NCBI GenBank assembly: GCA_002378605.1
Contig: DFSK01000177.1
Span: forward strand, 1-15,398
Direction of reading: 5' to 3'
DNA length: 15,398 bases
Origin: Alphaproteobacteria bacterium UBA3439
GTDB lineage: Bacteria > Pseudomonadota > Alphaproteobacteria > Puniceispirillales > Puniceispirillaceae
How positions within the stretch are numbered: the first letter of the stretch is position 1; each line of letters begins with the position of its first letter. Positions 1 through 9,857 of this stretch are shown here, in pieces. The position numbers were made by a program, and so were the translations under genes. The notes beneath the pieces are model-generated. The model did no database searches. It saw only the letters and a list, made by a program, of their open reading frames with translations, and was not told the origin of the DNA.

Positions 1-645
1 ACTGAAACCTTGTCCTTTGAGTCATTCATCGCAACGGCCGCCAGATATGATCTTGTGGTCGGGATTGATGCTTATCGCGACATGATCGGGCTGAATGCGG
101 CGACTGGCATTGATATTCTTCGCGCCATGCTGCCGTCACATATGGATGCGGTTGCCTTCAAGAATGAATGGCTTGATGTCTATCGCCAGCTTTTGCTTGA
201 TGATGTGCCGGTAAAGGCGGGGGCGCACGCTTTTCTGGCAAGCCTTCACCAGATGGATATGCCGCGCGCGGTCGCCACCTCGTCATCTGGCCAAAAAGCG
301 CGTGCCATTTTGCAAAAAACCGGCCTGATGCCCTATATCCAGCATGTTACCGGCGGTGATGAAGTGCCCGCTGGCAAACCCGCACCAGATGTTTATCTAG
401 ATGCCGCCCGCAAGCTCGGCATCGATGCAGCTGACTGTCTTGCACTTGAAGATTCGAACAATGGCACCACTGCCGCTTTGGCCGCTGGCATGAAGGTTAT
501 TCAGATCCCTGACCTAGCGCCATCTAACCGGTCGCCAAACCCGCCCGATTTTCAAATCTGTACCAGCCTTGCCAAAGCGGCCAGCCTGATCGGTCTTGAA
601 ATTGATATTTCATCACCGGCAATCATTGACGCCAGCCGGTCATAA
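1..645 (+). CDS. HAD-superfamily hydrolase (subfamily IA phosphatase / beta-phosphoglucomutase-like), 5' end missing
   Basis: Likely a cytoplasmic haloacid-dehalogenase-fold phosphatase or phosphomutase acting on a small phosphorylated metabolite. The frame is open to the first base of the window. The N-terminal catalytic motif (DxDG with the nucleophilic Asp) is absent, so the true start lies to the left; the TTG at 10 is not credible as a start. Visible are the cap region, motif II (VATSSSGQKA, bases 270-300), the motif III lysine in GKPAPDVYLDAARKLG, and the motif IV acidic pair in LALEDSNNGTTAA (about bases 440-475). This order and the GKPAPD-ED spacing are typical of the IA subfamily, which includes phosphoglycolate phosphatase and beta-phosphoglucomutase. 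The substrate cannot be told from sequence alone. The gene ends 136 bases before gloA on the same strand; whether they share a transcript is unclear. Confidence 0.85.
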   Translation, partial: TETLSFESFIATAARYDLVVGIDAYRDMIGLNAATGIDILRAMLPSHMDAVAFKNEWLDVYRQLLLDDVPVKAGAHAFLASLHQMDMPRAVATSSSGQKARAILQKTGLMPYIQHVTGGDEVPAGKPAPDVYLDAARKLGIDAADCLALEDSNNGTTAALAAGMKVIQIPDLAPSNRSPNPPDFQICTSLAKAASLIGLEIDISSPAIIDASRS

Positions 646-781
646 CTTGGTTAAGACCAAACCAGATCGCCAATCGCGGCAAAGCGACAACAGGCTAGAC
701 ATAGCATTGATTTGACGCCTATCATGATTTTGAAATGTGCCGATAACATCTGGCGCAAGTGAAACAGGGGTCAGGGAAATT

Positions 782-1222
782 ATGCGGTTTCTTCATACAA
801 TGGTTCGGGTGCGTGATATCGACGAGTCACTTGATTTTTATTGCACAAAATTAGGTCTTGTTGAAATGCGCCGCAAGGATGTTCCCGAAGGCCGCTTTAC
901 CCTCATTTTTCTGGCGGCACCAAAAGATATGCAAAGCAGCAAAGCTGGCGGTGCGCCGGAACTCGAACTGACCTTTAACTGGGATCCTGAAGATTATGAT
1001 TATGGCCGTAATTTCGGCCATCTTGCCTATAAGGTCGATAATATCTACGAAACATGTCAGCAATTGATGGATGCTGGTGTTGTGATCAACCGTCCACCAC
1101 GCGATGGGCGTATGGCCTTTATCAAGTCACCAGATAATATATCAATCGAATTGCTACAAGAAGGCGATTCCCTACCACCAGCCGAACCATGGCTTTCGAT
1201 GGAAAATACGGGACGCTGGTAG
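782..1222 (+). CDS. gloA: Lactoylglutathione lyase (glyoxalase I)
   Basis: Isomerises the hemithioacetal of methylglyoxal and glutathione to S-lactoylglutathione in the cytoplasm, the first step of methylglyoxal detoxification. The 146-residue protein has the glyoxalase/VOC fold and opens with [12 protein letters not shown], almost the E. coli GloA opening. The metal ligands can be placed by comparison with E. coli GloA: H5, E62 in LELTFNW, H80 in [10 protein letters not shown], and E123 in ISIELLQE. The lack of the long insertions of the eukaryotic zinc form suggests the short Ni/Co-type bacterial enzyme. The ATG at 782 is chosen because it matches the family N-terminus and has an AGGG ribosome site a few bases upstream. 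The in-frame GTG at 737 would add a 15-residue tail not seen in the family. gloB follows 32 bases downstream, so the two are probably cotranscribed. A TTGACG (712-717) could be a -35 box, but no convincing -10 box follows. Confidence 0.95.
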   Translation: MRFLHTMVRVRDIDESLDFYCTKLGLVEMRRKDVPEGRFTLIFLAAPKDMQSSKAGGAPELELTFNWDPEDYDYGRNFGHLAYKVDNIYETCQQLMDAGVVINRPPRDGRMAFIKSPDNISIELLQEGDSLPPAEPWLSMENTGRW

Positions 1223-1254
1223 GCATATTCGCCGCCGGTTAAAAGGAGATGCCC

Positions 1255-2022
1255 ATGGCCTTTCAAACACATCAATTTCCCTATGGCGACGATAATTACG
1301 GGCTTTTGCTGCATTGCACAGAAAGCAACCTCACCGCCTGTGTTGATGCAGGGGACGCCGCAGCAGCCGATGCAGCTTTGGCCCAAACCGGCTGGCAGCT
1401 TAGCCATATTTTTATTACGCACCATCATGGTGATCACACTGCCGGGCTTGCCGACTTAAAACAGCGTCATGGCGCCACCGTTCTTGGGCCGGCAATCGAT
1501 AGCGCTGCCAGCACGTTATATGATATCCGGCTTGGTGATGGTGATCATTTTGAATTTGCCGGTCGCCAGATCGATGTTATTGCAACGCCTGGTCACACGC
1601 TTGATATGCTGAATTTCTATATCGCATCTGAATCCATAGTCTGTACCGGTGACACGCTATTTGTCATGGGATGTGGTCGCATTTTCGAAGGCGATGCCGA
1701 TATGATGTGGGCATCGCTTGAAAAGCTGCTGGCGCTTCCTGACCAAACGGTCATTTATTGCAGCCATGAATATACGATTGCCAATGCCGCCTTTGCACGG
1801 TCGGTCGACCCTGACAATGCCGCGCTTGCCGCACGCCAAGAGGCAATTGCCGAATTGCGTGAAAACGGCTTTCCAACCGTGCCAACGCGCCTAGATCTTG
1901 AAAAGGCAACAAACCCGTTTTTACGCGTTGATAATGCCGCTATCCGCGCACATCTTGGCATGGAAACAGCAAGCAATGCTGCTGTTTTTACCGAAATCCG
2001 CAAGCGCAAAGATCATTTTTAA
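1255..2022 (+). CDS. gloB: Hydroxyacylglutathione hydrolase (glyoxalase II)
   Basis: Hydrolyses S-lactoylglutathione to D-lactate and glutathione, completing the pathway begun by GloA. The 255-residue product has the usual GloB length. It carries the metallo-beta-lactamase metal site: THHHGDH at 55-61 (ligands H56, H58, D60, H61), H114 in TPGHT, D133 in TGDTLF, and H171 in CSHEYT. The GloB-specific stretches MGCGRIFEG (138-146) and the C-terminal NPFLR and RKRKDHF, part of the HAGH C-terminal domain that binds glutathione, are present, which separates it from generic beta-lactamase-fold hydrolases. Two ATGs lie close together. The second (1255) is chosen because AAAAGGAG (1241-1248) sits six bases before it, whereas the first (1249) directly abuts the ribosome site. 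Confidence 0.96.
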   Translation: MAFQTHQFPYGDDNYGLLLHCTESNLTACVDAGDAAAADAALAQTGWQLSHIFITHHHGDHTAGLADLKQRHGATVLGPAIDSAASTLYDIRLGDGDHFEFAGRQIDVIATPGHTLDMLNFYIASESIVCTGDTLFVMGCGRIFEGDADMMWASLEKLLALPDQTVIYCSHEYTIANAAFARSVDPDNAALAARQEAIAELRENGFPTVPTRLDLEKATNPFLRVDNAAIRAHLGMETASNAAVFTEIRKRKDHF

Positions 2023-2023
2023 A

Positions 2024-2058
2024 AAAGGCCAATAGCCGTCAATATCATGCTGGCCTTT
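2024..2058. terminator. Possible bidirectional terminator between convergent genes
   Basis: AAAGGCCA (2024-2031) pairs with TGGCCTTT (2051-2058), giving an 8-bp stem with a 19-base loop. It is A-rich on the left and T-ending on the right, and lies between the stop of gloB (2020-2022) and the convergent stop at 2074-2076. An alternative pairing of AATAGCC (2031-2037) with GGCTATT (2072-2078) also exists. The position suits a two-way terminator, but the loop is long and the T-tract short. Confidence 0.4.
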
Positions 2059-2073
2059 GCTGGCAATGATTGG

Positions 2074-2469
2074 CTATTTACAGCCATAGGCGTCTTTGAT
2101 CGCCCCCCAGACAAGAAGCGTTGCCGCAAGGTCAAGATTGGCTTCGGGGCGCGCAAGCCATTGCATGGTCGTTGCCTTTAACTGATCAGGTGACACCCCG
2201 TCTGGGAGACAGAATTGGCGTTTTGTCCCGCTGGTCTTTTCACCCATCAAATCAATCGTGGTAAAAGCATCAACGGCACCAGCGATATAGACAAAACATA
2301 CGGCCTCATCATTTGGATTTTTTGACGTGCAATAAAGCCGCAATTGATTACCGTCAATAAAATCAGCGCGCGCCGGAGCGGCCTGCAATAAAGACAGGGC
2401 AAGAAGCGCCAGAATTGACAATTTTCCAAGGCCGAAAATAGACCCATATCCGGTGACATGTTGCATCAT
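2074..2469 (-). CDS. Secreted Rap1a/Tai-like small protein
   Basis: A 131-residue exported protein with a hydrophobic segment at about 16-31 and an ARA|DF signal-peptidase site near residue 35. The mature part (about 96 residues) has the pattern of the Rap1a/Tai family: FIDGNQLRLYC, a second Cys (C58) before a VYIAGAVDA helix, FCLPDGVSPDQL (C87), an alanine-rich helix LAATLLVWGAIKDA, and a near-terminal Cys (C130). The four cysteines suggest two disulfides in the periplasm. Founding members are type VI secretion immunity proteins, but many relatives occur with no effector, and none is visible here. The start codon shares one base with the stop of the zinc dehydrogenase (TAATG), so translation is probably coupled to the catabolic operon. 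ATG at 2466, one codon in, is an equal start choice. The function in this operon is unknown; the family call is by pattern only. Confidence 0.7.
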   Translation of the reverse strand: MMQHVTGYGSIFGLGKLSILALLALSLLQAAPARADFIDGNQLRLYCTSKNPNDEAVCFVYIAGAVDAFTTIDLMGEKTSGTKRQFCLPDGVSPDQLKATTMQWLARPEANLDLAATLLVWGAIKDAYGCK

Positions 2470-3461
2470 TATTCCCCGCCTGTTTGTAGAATTATTTTTG
2501 GTGGTGCCTTGCCTTCGTGAATATCGAGAAATGACTGCGCCCCCTCATCAAGATGCCTAATTTCGGCCCAGCCCTTGCCACTGATCTTGCCGCTGCTAAG
2601 CAAGGCTAATGCTTCGGCAAAATCATCTTTGCGATAGCAATAGGTGCCTTGAAAATTAATTTCCTGCAAGGTGATGCGGCGCGTATCAAGGCCGGGTTCA
2701 TTATCCTGCAATCCAATATGCACAATCACCCCACCTGGCCGGACAAGCGCACTTGCCGCACGGCGTGTCGTCCCTGATCCAACCGCATCAATGATAATAT
2801 CAATCCGGCTGGAATCAGGCTTTTCACAAAGCGGGTCATAGGCCCGCATAGAGCCGATATTTTCCAGCATATCGCGGCGAAGCGCATTGGGTTCGGCAAT
2901 CTGGATATCGCTATAGCCATAGGCCTCGAACACCAATGCGGCCAAAAGACCAATCGCCCCACCACCAAGAACAACAATTGTTGCATCACGATTATCGCCG
3001 GCAAGCTGGCAGGCAAGCCGTACCGCATGAACCGCGCAAGCCAAAGGCTCGGCAAGCGCCGCTTCGGCAAATGGCAAATCATCATCAATCACGGTTAAAT
3101 TGCGCACATCAATCGCCAGCTTTTCCGCGAAAGCACCCGGAACGCGCATGCCAATCAATTCACGGCTTGCGCAAAGATGCTCATCACCACTATTGCAAAA
3201 CTCGCAATCACCACAGGTCATCAGCGGGTTAATGGCCACCCGCTTTCCCACAAGCACGCCCGTTTGAACAATCCCAACCGCCTCATGCCCGAGCACTAAT
3301 GGCGGCACACGCCGTTCATCATGCCCATGCCATGCATGCATGTCCGATCCGCAAATACCGCAAAATGCCAGATCAACCAAAACCTGATCATCGCCTGCAA
3401 CCGGCACATCAACATCACGAATTTCCGACTTTTGCGTGCCGGTATAAACAAGGGCCTTCAT
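2469..3461 (-). CDS. hpsP: Zinc-dependent alcohol dehydrogenase (MDR family), HpsP-like
   Basis: A medium-chain NAD(P)-dependent dehydrogenase of the sorbitol/threonine/idonate dehydrogenase group, 330 residues. Visible are the catalytic zinc site (C37 in GICGSDMH, H59-E60 in GHE, and E138 in the LAEPLACA segment), the structural zinc lobe (C83, C86, C89, C97), and the Rossmann motif GGGAIG at 166-171. An acidic residue after the second strand (E190) favours NAD. In DHPS-degrading bacteria a zinc dehydrogenase (HpsP) and an SDR (HpsO) accompany HpsN and are proposed to interconvert DHPS enantiomers through the 2-oxo compound; by context this gene would be HpsP. The name rests on the neighbourhood. 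Oxidation of another polyol or hydroxy acid is possible. Its ATG overlaps the SDR stop by four bases (ATGA). Confidence 0.8.
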   Translation of the reverse strand: MKALVYTGTQKSEIRDVDVPVAGDDQVLVDLAFCGICGSDMHAWHGHDERRVPPLVLGHEAVGIVQTGVLVGKRVAINPLMTCGDCEFCNSGDEHLCASRELIGMRVPGAFAEKLAIDVRNLTVIDDDLPFAEAALAEPLACAVHAVRLACQLAGDNRDATIVVLGGGAIGLLAALVFEAYGYSDIQIAEPNALRRDMLENIGSMRAYDPLCEKPDSSRIDIIIDAVGSGTTRRAASALVRPGGVIVHIGLQDNEPGLDTRRITLQEINFQGTYCYRKDDFAEALALLSSGKISGKGWAEIRHLDEGAQSFLDIHEGKAPPKIILQTGGE

Positions 3462-4201
3462 TTCGCTGTAAATCCTCCATCAACGGCAATCGACTGGCCG
3501 GTGACATAGCCACTGGCATCGGATGCTAAAAACAGCAATGGCCCGCGCATATCCTCAAGCGCACCATTACGTCCAATCGCCGTTGCCGCGGCCAGCCTTT
3601 GCGCCGCTGCCTGATCGGCAAATACTGGCGCGGTTAATTCGGTTGGAAAAAACCCCGGGGCAAGCGCGTTGGCGGTAATCCCATATCGTGACCACGCTTC
3701 GGCCATCGCACGGGTCAGCTGCAAAATACCGCCTTTGGCTGCACCATATGAAATGCCATTTTCAAAAGCGCGTGTTGATTGAAGCGACGCAATATTGATG
3801 ATGCGCCCCCATCCATTCTGCTTCATAAAGGGCACAAATTTCTGGCTAACCAAAAAGGGCACATTCAAATTCAAATCTACCGAATAATGCCAATCCGATT
3901 CAGAAATTTCATCAGCATGACGCCGCGGATTTATGCCCGCCGCATTGACGATGATGTCGGGTTGGTTATCCATCGCCGAAACCATGTCAAACAAATGGTC
4001 AGCCGCACCACGTTCAACCAGATCAAGCGCAAATATAGCGCCGTCATGATCGCCAAGACTGGCCGCAAGCCGGTCGTCGCGGCGACCGACAAGATAGACC
4101 CGCACCCCAGCCTCGGCTAATGCTCTTGCCATGAATTGGCCAAGACCACTGCCACCGCCAGTAATCAATGCGGTTTTTCCAGCAATATCAAACAGGTTCA
4201 T
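3458..4201 (-). CDS. hpsO: Short-chain dehydrogenase/reductase, HpsO-like
   Basis: A classical SDR of 247 residues. It has the cofactor motif TGGGSGLG (14-21), NAAG (86-89), and the catalytic residues S139, Y152 and K156 (YGAAK). GRR at 39-41 after the second strand may indicate NADP use, but this is weak. The C-terminal pattern with ASGYVTGQSIAVDGG is typical. It lies between the HpsN-like and zinc dehydrogenase genes, the place of HpsO in DHPS clusters, where it is proposed to act on the C2 hydroxyl. Start choice is uncertain. ATG at 4201 gives the usual SDR N-terminus (MNLFDIAGK) and lies 7 bases past the HpsN-like stop. A TTG at 4216 overlaps that gene by 8 bases and has a better-spaced ribosome site (GGGAG, about 6 bases away), adding five residues. 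The substrate is inferred from context only. Confidence 0.82.
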   Translation of the reverse strand: MNLFDIAGKTALITGGGSGLGQFMARALAEAGVRVYLVGRRDDRLAASLGDHDGAIFALDLVERGAADHLFDMVSAMDNQPDIIVNAAGINPRRHADEISESDWHYSVDLNLNVPFLVSQKFVPFMKQNGWGRIINIASLQSTRAFENGISYGAAKGGILQLTRAMAEAWSRYGITANALAPGFFPTELTAPVFADQAAAQRLAAATAIGRNGALEDMRGPLLFLASDASGYVTGQSIAVDGGFTAK

Positions 4202-4208
4202 ACCTGCA

Positions 4209-7762
<3,554 letters not shown>

Positions 7763-7875
7763 GACAATTGGCTCCCCACCAGCAGATTGCTTGCTTTTCT
7801 ATTTTTGGTGCATCCCAGTGCCACCGGCAAAGGATCTGCGGTCTTTTTGTTTTTTCAAAAAACATAAATAAATGA

Positions 7876-7909
7876 CTGGCGCACCGCATTAACCATTGCG
7901 GTGCGCCAG
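7876..7909 (-). terminator. Intercistronic stem-loop after the TRAP binding-protein gene
   Basis: A perfect 13-bp inverted repeat (7876-7888 with 7897-7909, GC-rich, arms opening CTGGCGCACC) around an 8-base loop, seven bases after the binding-protein stop codon. On the transcribed strand it is followed by TCATTTATTTATG and then TTTTTTG, not an immediate U-tract. This suits a partial terminator or an mRNA-protecting hairpin that lets the binding protein be made in excess over the permease, as is common in ABC and TRAP operons. Confidence 0.75.
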
Positions 7910-7915
7910 CGATGA

Positions 7916-9022
7916 TTATTTCACGCTATCAGCAAATGCCTTGCCCAAAGAAGCATTGGATGCCTGCGCACCTGCCCAGAACGGGACTGCAATCGCGGCA
8001 AAATCTTTCTGGGATTGCCATACTTTCGCAAAGAACGCATCGTCTGCGGCATTTTTCTCAAGAGACGCTTTCGCTGCCTCCATATATGCTGGGAAGTAAT
8101 CGGCTGGAGTGTCGTGAAGGATCACACCATGATTATCAGTCAGGTCTTTCAGTGCTTTTCCATTTTCAATAATACGGTATGAAATTGCCTTCATGAGTGA
8201 CGCATTAGCTGCCACCTCAATTGACTTCTTCTGTTGTGCCGTAAGTGAGTTATAGACATCACCATTGAAATAGATGTCAGCGTTAACAACAACCTGATGC
8301 AAACCCTGCAAATAGTAATGCTTTAGCACTTTCTGGAAACCGAAAATTGAGTCAGGTTTTGGACAGCACCATTCGGCAGCATCAATCGTTCCTTTTTCAA
8401 GGGCTGGTAGAATATCACCACCACCCATCGATACAGACGCTACGCCGATATCTTTGTATGATTGACCTGGAATTCCAGGAGGTGTCCGGAACCGGTATTT
8501 GCGGAAATCGTCCATTGAATTGATCGGCTCTTTAAACCAGCCAAGCGCCTCTGGGCCAACGGGCTGAAGCATGAAGCCTTTGACATTCAGCTTCATTTCT
8601 TTCCAAAGCTGGTCATAAAGCTCTGAGCCACCGCCATACTGAAACCATGACATGAACGCGATATTATCAATGCCGACACCTGCACCTGCTACTGGTGAGC
8701 CAAACAACATGGCTGCAGGATGCTTGCCAGACCAATAATGAGTCCATGCAAATCCACCGTCGACAAGACCGCTGTCGACCGCATCAATAATATCGCTGAC
8801 ACCAACCACTGCCCCCGCCGGCAAAAGCTCAAGCTTGACCTCACCTTTGGTTAAGTTCTCCACATCATCTGCAAAATCTTGAACAATTTTTGCCTCATCA
8901 GAAGATGTTGGAACAGCTAATTGGATTTTTAGCGTCTTTGCTGCCAAAGCGCTGTTTGCGATCATTAACGACGCGGTGGCAACGGCCACACATGAAGCGA
9001 ATGATTTTATTATTTTATTCAT
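7916..9022 (-). CDS. TRAP transporter solute-binding protein (DctP family, TakP/FcbT1-like)
   Basis: Periplasmic binding protein of 368 residues that captures the substrate and hands it to the fused permease. A signal peptide is clear: basic start MNKIIK, hydrophobic core at about 8-22, cleavage after ALA at 27. The mature protein has the DctP fold, including KYRFRTPPG (the Arg of this segment, about R179, normally grips the substrate's anionic group), GGGDILPALEKGTIDAAEW (200-218), and a KHYYLQGLHQ segment, as in TakP-like proteins that bind hydroxy- or keto-acids. A sulfonate would fit the same Arg. It is the first gene of the operon: AGGAGG (9029-9034 on the complement) lies six bases before its ATG, an unusually strong ribosome site that fits high expression. 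The 175 bases upstream must hold the promoter; no clear -35/-10 pair was found there. Confidence 0.93.
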   Translation of the reverse strand: MNKIIKSFASCVAVATASLMIANSALAAKTLKIQLAVPTSSDEAKIVQDFADDVENLTKGEVKLELLPAGAVVGVSDIIDAVDSGLVDGGFAWTHYWSGKHPAAMLFGSPVAGAGVGIDNIAFMSWFQYGGGSELYDQLWKEMKLNVKGFMLQPVGPEALGWFKEPINSMDDFRKYRFRTPPGIPGQSYKDIGVASVSMGGGDILPALEKGTIDAAEWCCPKPDSIFGFQKVLKHYYLQGLHQVVVNADIYFNGDVYNSLTAQQKKSIEVAANASLMKAISYRIIENGKALKDLTDNHGVILHDTPADYFPAYMEAAKASLEKNAADDAFFAKVWQSQKDFAAIAVPFWAGAQASNASLGKAFADSVK

Positions 9023-9125
9023 CAGGTTCCTCCTAAGTCTTTTGAGTGTTACCCTCTTTTATTCTCTGTAGCCGCACCATGTTGATGAGGGTCTTTCAAC
9101 ATAATTTTTGTCGCCTACAGCCAAT

Positions 9126-9163
9126 TCAGACAATCGAACCAAACCTCGCTTCTGCTTGTCTGA
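9126..9163. promoter_or_regulatory. Inverted repeat upstream of the TRAP operon
   Basis: TCAGACAA (9126-9133) and TTGTCTGA (9156-9163) form a perfect 8-bp inverted repeat with a 22-base spacer. It lies between the end of the TerC-type gene (9198) and the start of the binding-protein gene (9022), about 104 bases before the latter. It could be a two-half-site operator for the catabolic operon or a weak terminator of the upstream pair. No U-tract follows on the transcribed strand, so the first reading is slightly favoured. Confidence 0.35.
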
Positions 9164-9197
9164 TGAACTCATCCTTTTCCTGCCCTTGGCATCATTG

Positions 9198-9857
9198 CTA
9201 GAAAATAGCCGTGATCAGCCCAAGGTCGATTAAACCGTCATAAAGCATCGTGATTGTCAGATAGATCAGGAACCATAATCCCAGATATGACAGCCAACGA
9301 TAACGGATCATAATTTTCATAATCAGTGACGCGCTAAACGCCATAAAGGCAATCGCCAACCCAAGGCCAAAAACAAGAAGCGCCGTGTTGTCACGGGCAA
9401 TCGCCGCCACCGCCACAATATTGTCAATCGACATCGAAACATCAGCAACCAGAATGGTAAGCAAGGCACGGCCAAAATTCTTTTCCACCGGCTTTCCACG
9501 ATCATCAGACTTTGCTTCGCCATCAGCCAGTGCTTGGTCATTGTTTCGGTTGAACTCTTTCAAATCATGGTAAAAGCGATAGCAAACCCATGCCAACAAG
9601 CCGCCACCAATCAGTAAAATACCTTTGATCGCCAGCAATTGCGCCGCGACAATCGCAAATAGAATACGCAAAATTGCCGCCATCGCCATGCCAATGGCAA
9701 TCGCACGTTTGCGTTGTGCGGCGGCCAATCCTGCCGCTGCCATACCAATAACAAGCGCATTATCACCGGACAGAATGATATCGGCAAAAATGATCTGCAA
9801 AATATCGGTTACCTCGGCAAGGCCGTATTGCGAAATATCCAGACCAGAGATGCTCAT
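9198..9857 (-). CDS. TerC/YjbE-family integral membrane protein
   Basis: A 219-residue membrane protein with about six or seven helices in two halves joined by a charged loop (about 100-128, rich in N, D, K). Each half carries the acidic signature of the family: FADIILSGDNALVIG (D26, D32, N33) and VADVSMSIDNIVAVAA (D139, D145, N146). Characterised TerC-family members export metals, especially manganese, and help load exported metalloproteins. The short version here resembles the YjbE group. The ATG at 9857 shares one base with the stop of the GMC gene (TGATG), with GGAGG five bases upstream; the GTG at 9860 is too close to that ribosome site. Coupling to an FAD alcohol dehydrogenase is unexpected for a metal exporter, and the joint role is unknown. 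Confidence 0.88.
   Translation of the reverse strand: MSISGLDISQYGLAEVTDILQIIFADIILSGDNALVIGMAAAGLAAAQRKRAIAIGMAMAAILRILFAIVAAQLLAIKGILLIGGGLLAWVCYRFYHDLKEFNRNNDQALADGEAKSDDRGKPVEKNFGRALLTILVADVSMSIDNIVAVAAIARDNTALLVFGLGLAIAFMAFSASLIMKIMIRYRWLSYLGLWFLIYLTITMLYDGLIDLGLITAIF

Noticed and set aside
647..660. TTGGT-TAAG-ACCAA hairpin after the HAD gene as a terminator
   Set aside because: Only five base pairs and no following T-tract.
737..781. Longer N-terminus for glyoxalase I from GTG at 737
   Set aside because: It adds 15 residues absent from the family, and the internal ATG at 782 has a ribosome site and the canonical MRFLHTM start.
2074..2469. Type VI secretion effector/immunity pair
   Set aside because: The Rap1a-like protein has no toxin, VgrG, Hcp or PAAR neighbour; the upstream coupled gene is a metabolic dehydrogenase.
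3779..4120. Plus-strand open frame opposite the SDR, and similar long frames opposite or within other genes (for example 1057-1437, 14045-14356)
   Set aside because: They lie wholly inside well-supported genes, lack family resemblance and show composition expected of shadow frames.
7849..7863. GTTTTTTCAAAAAAC as a terminator
   Set aside because: The arms are A/T only with a one-base loop, so no stable hairpin is expected; it may only supply a U-rich stretch after the real stem at 7876-7909.
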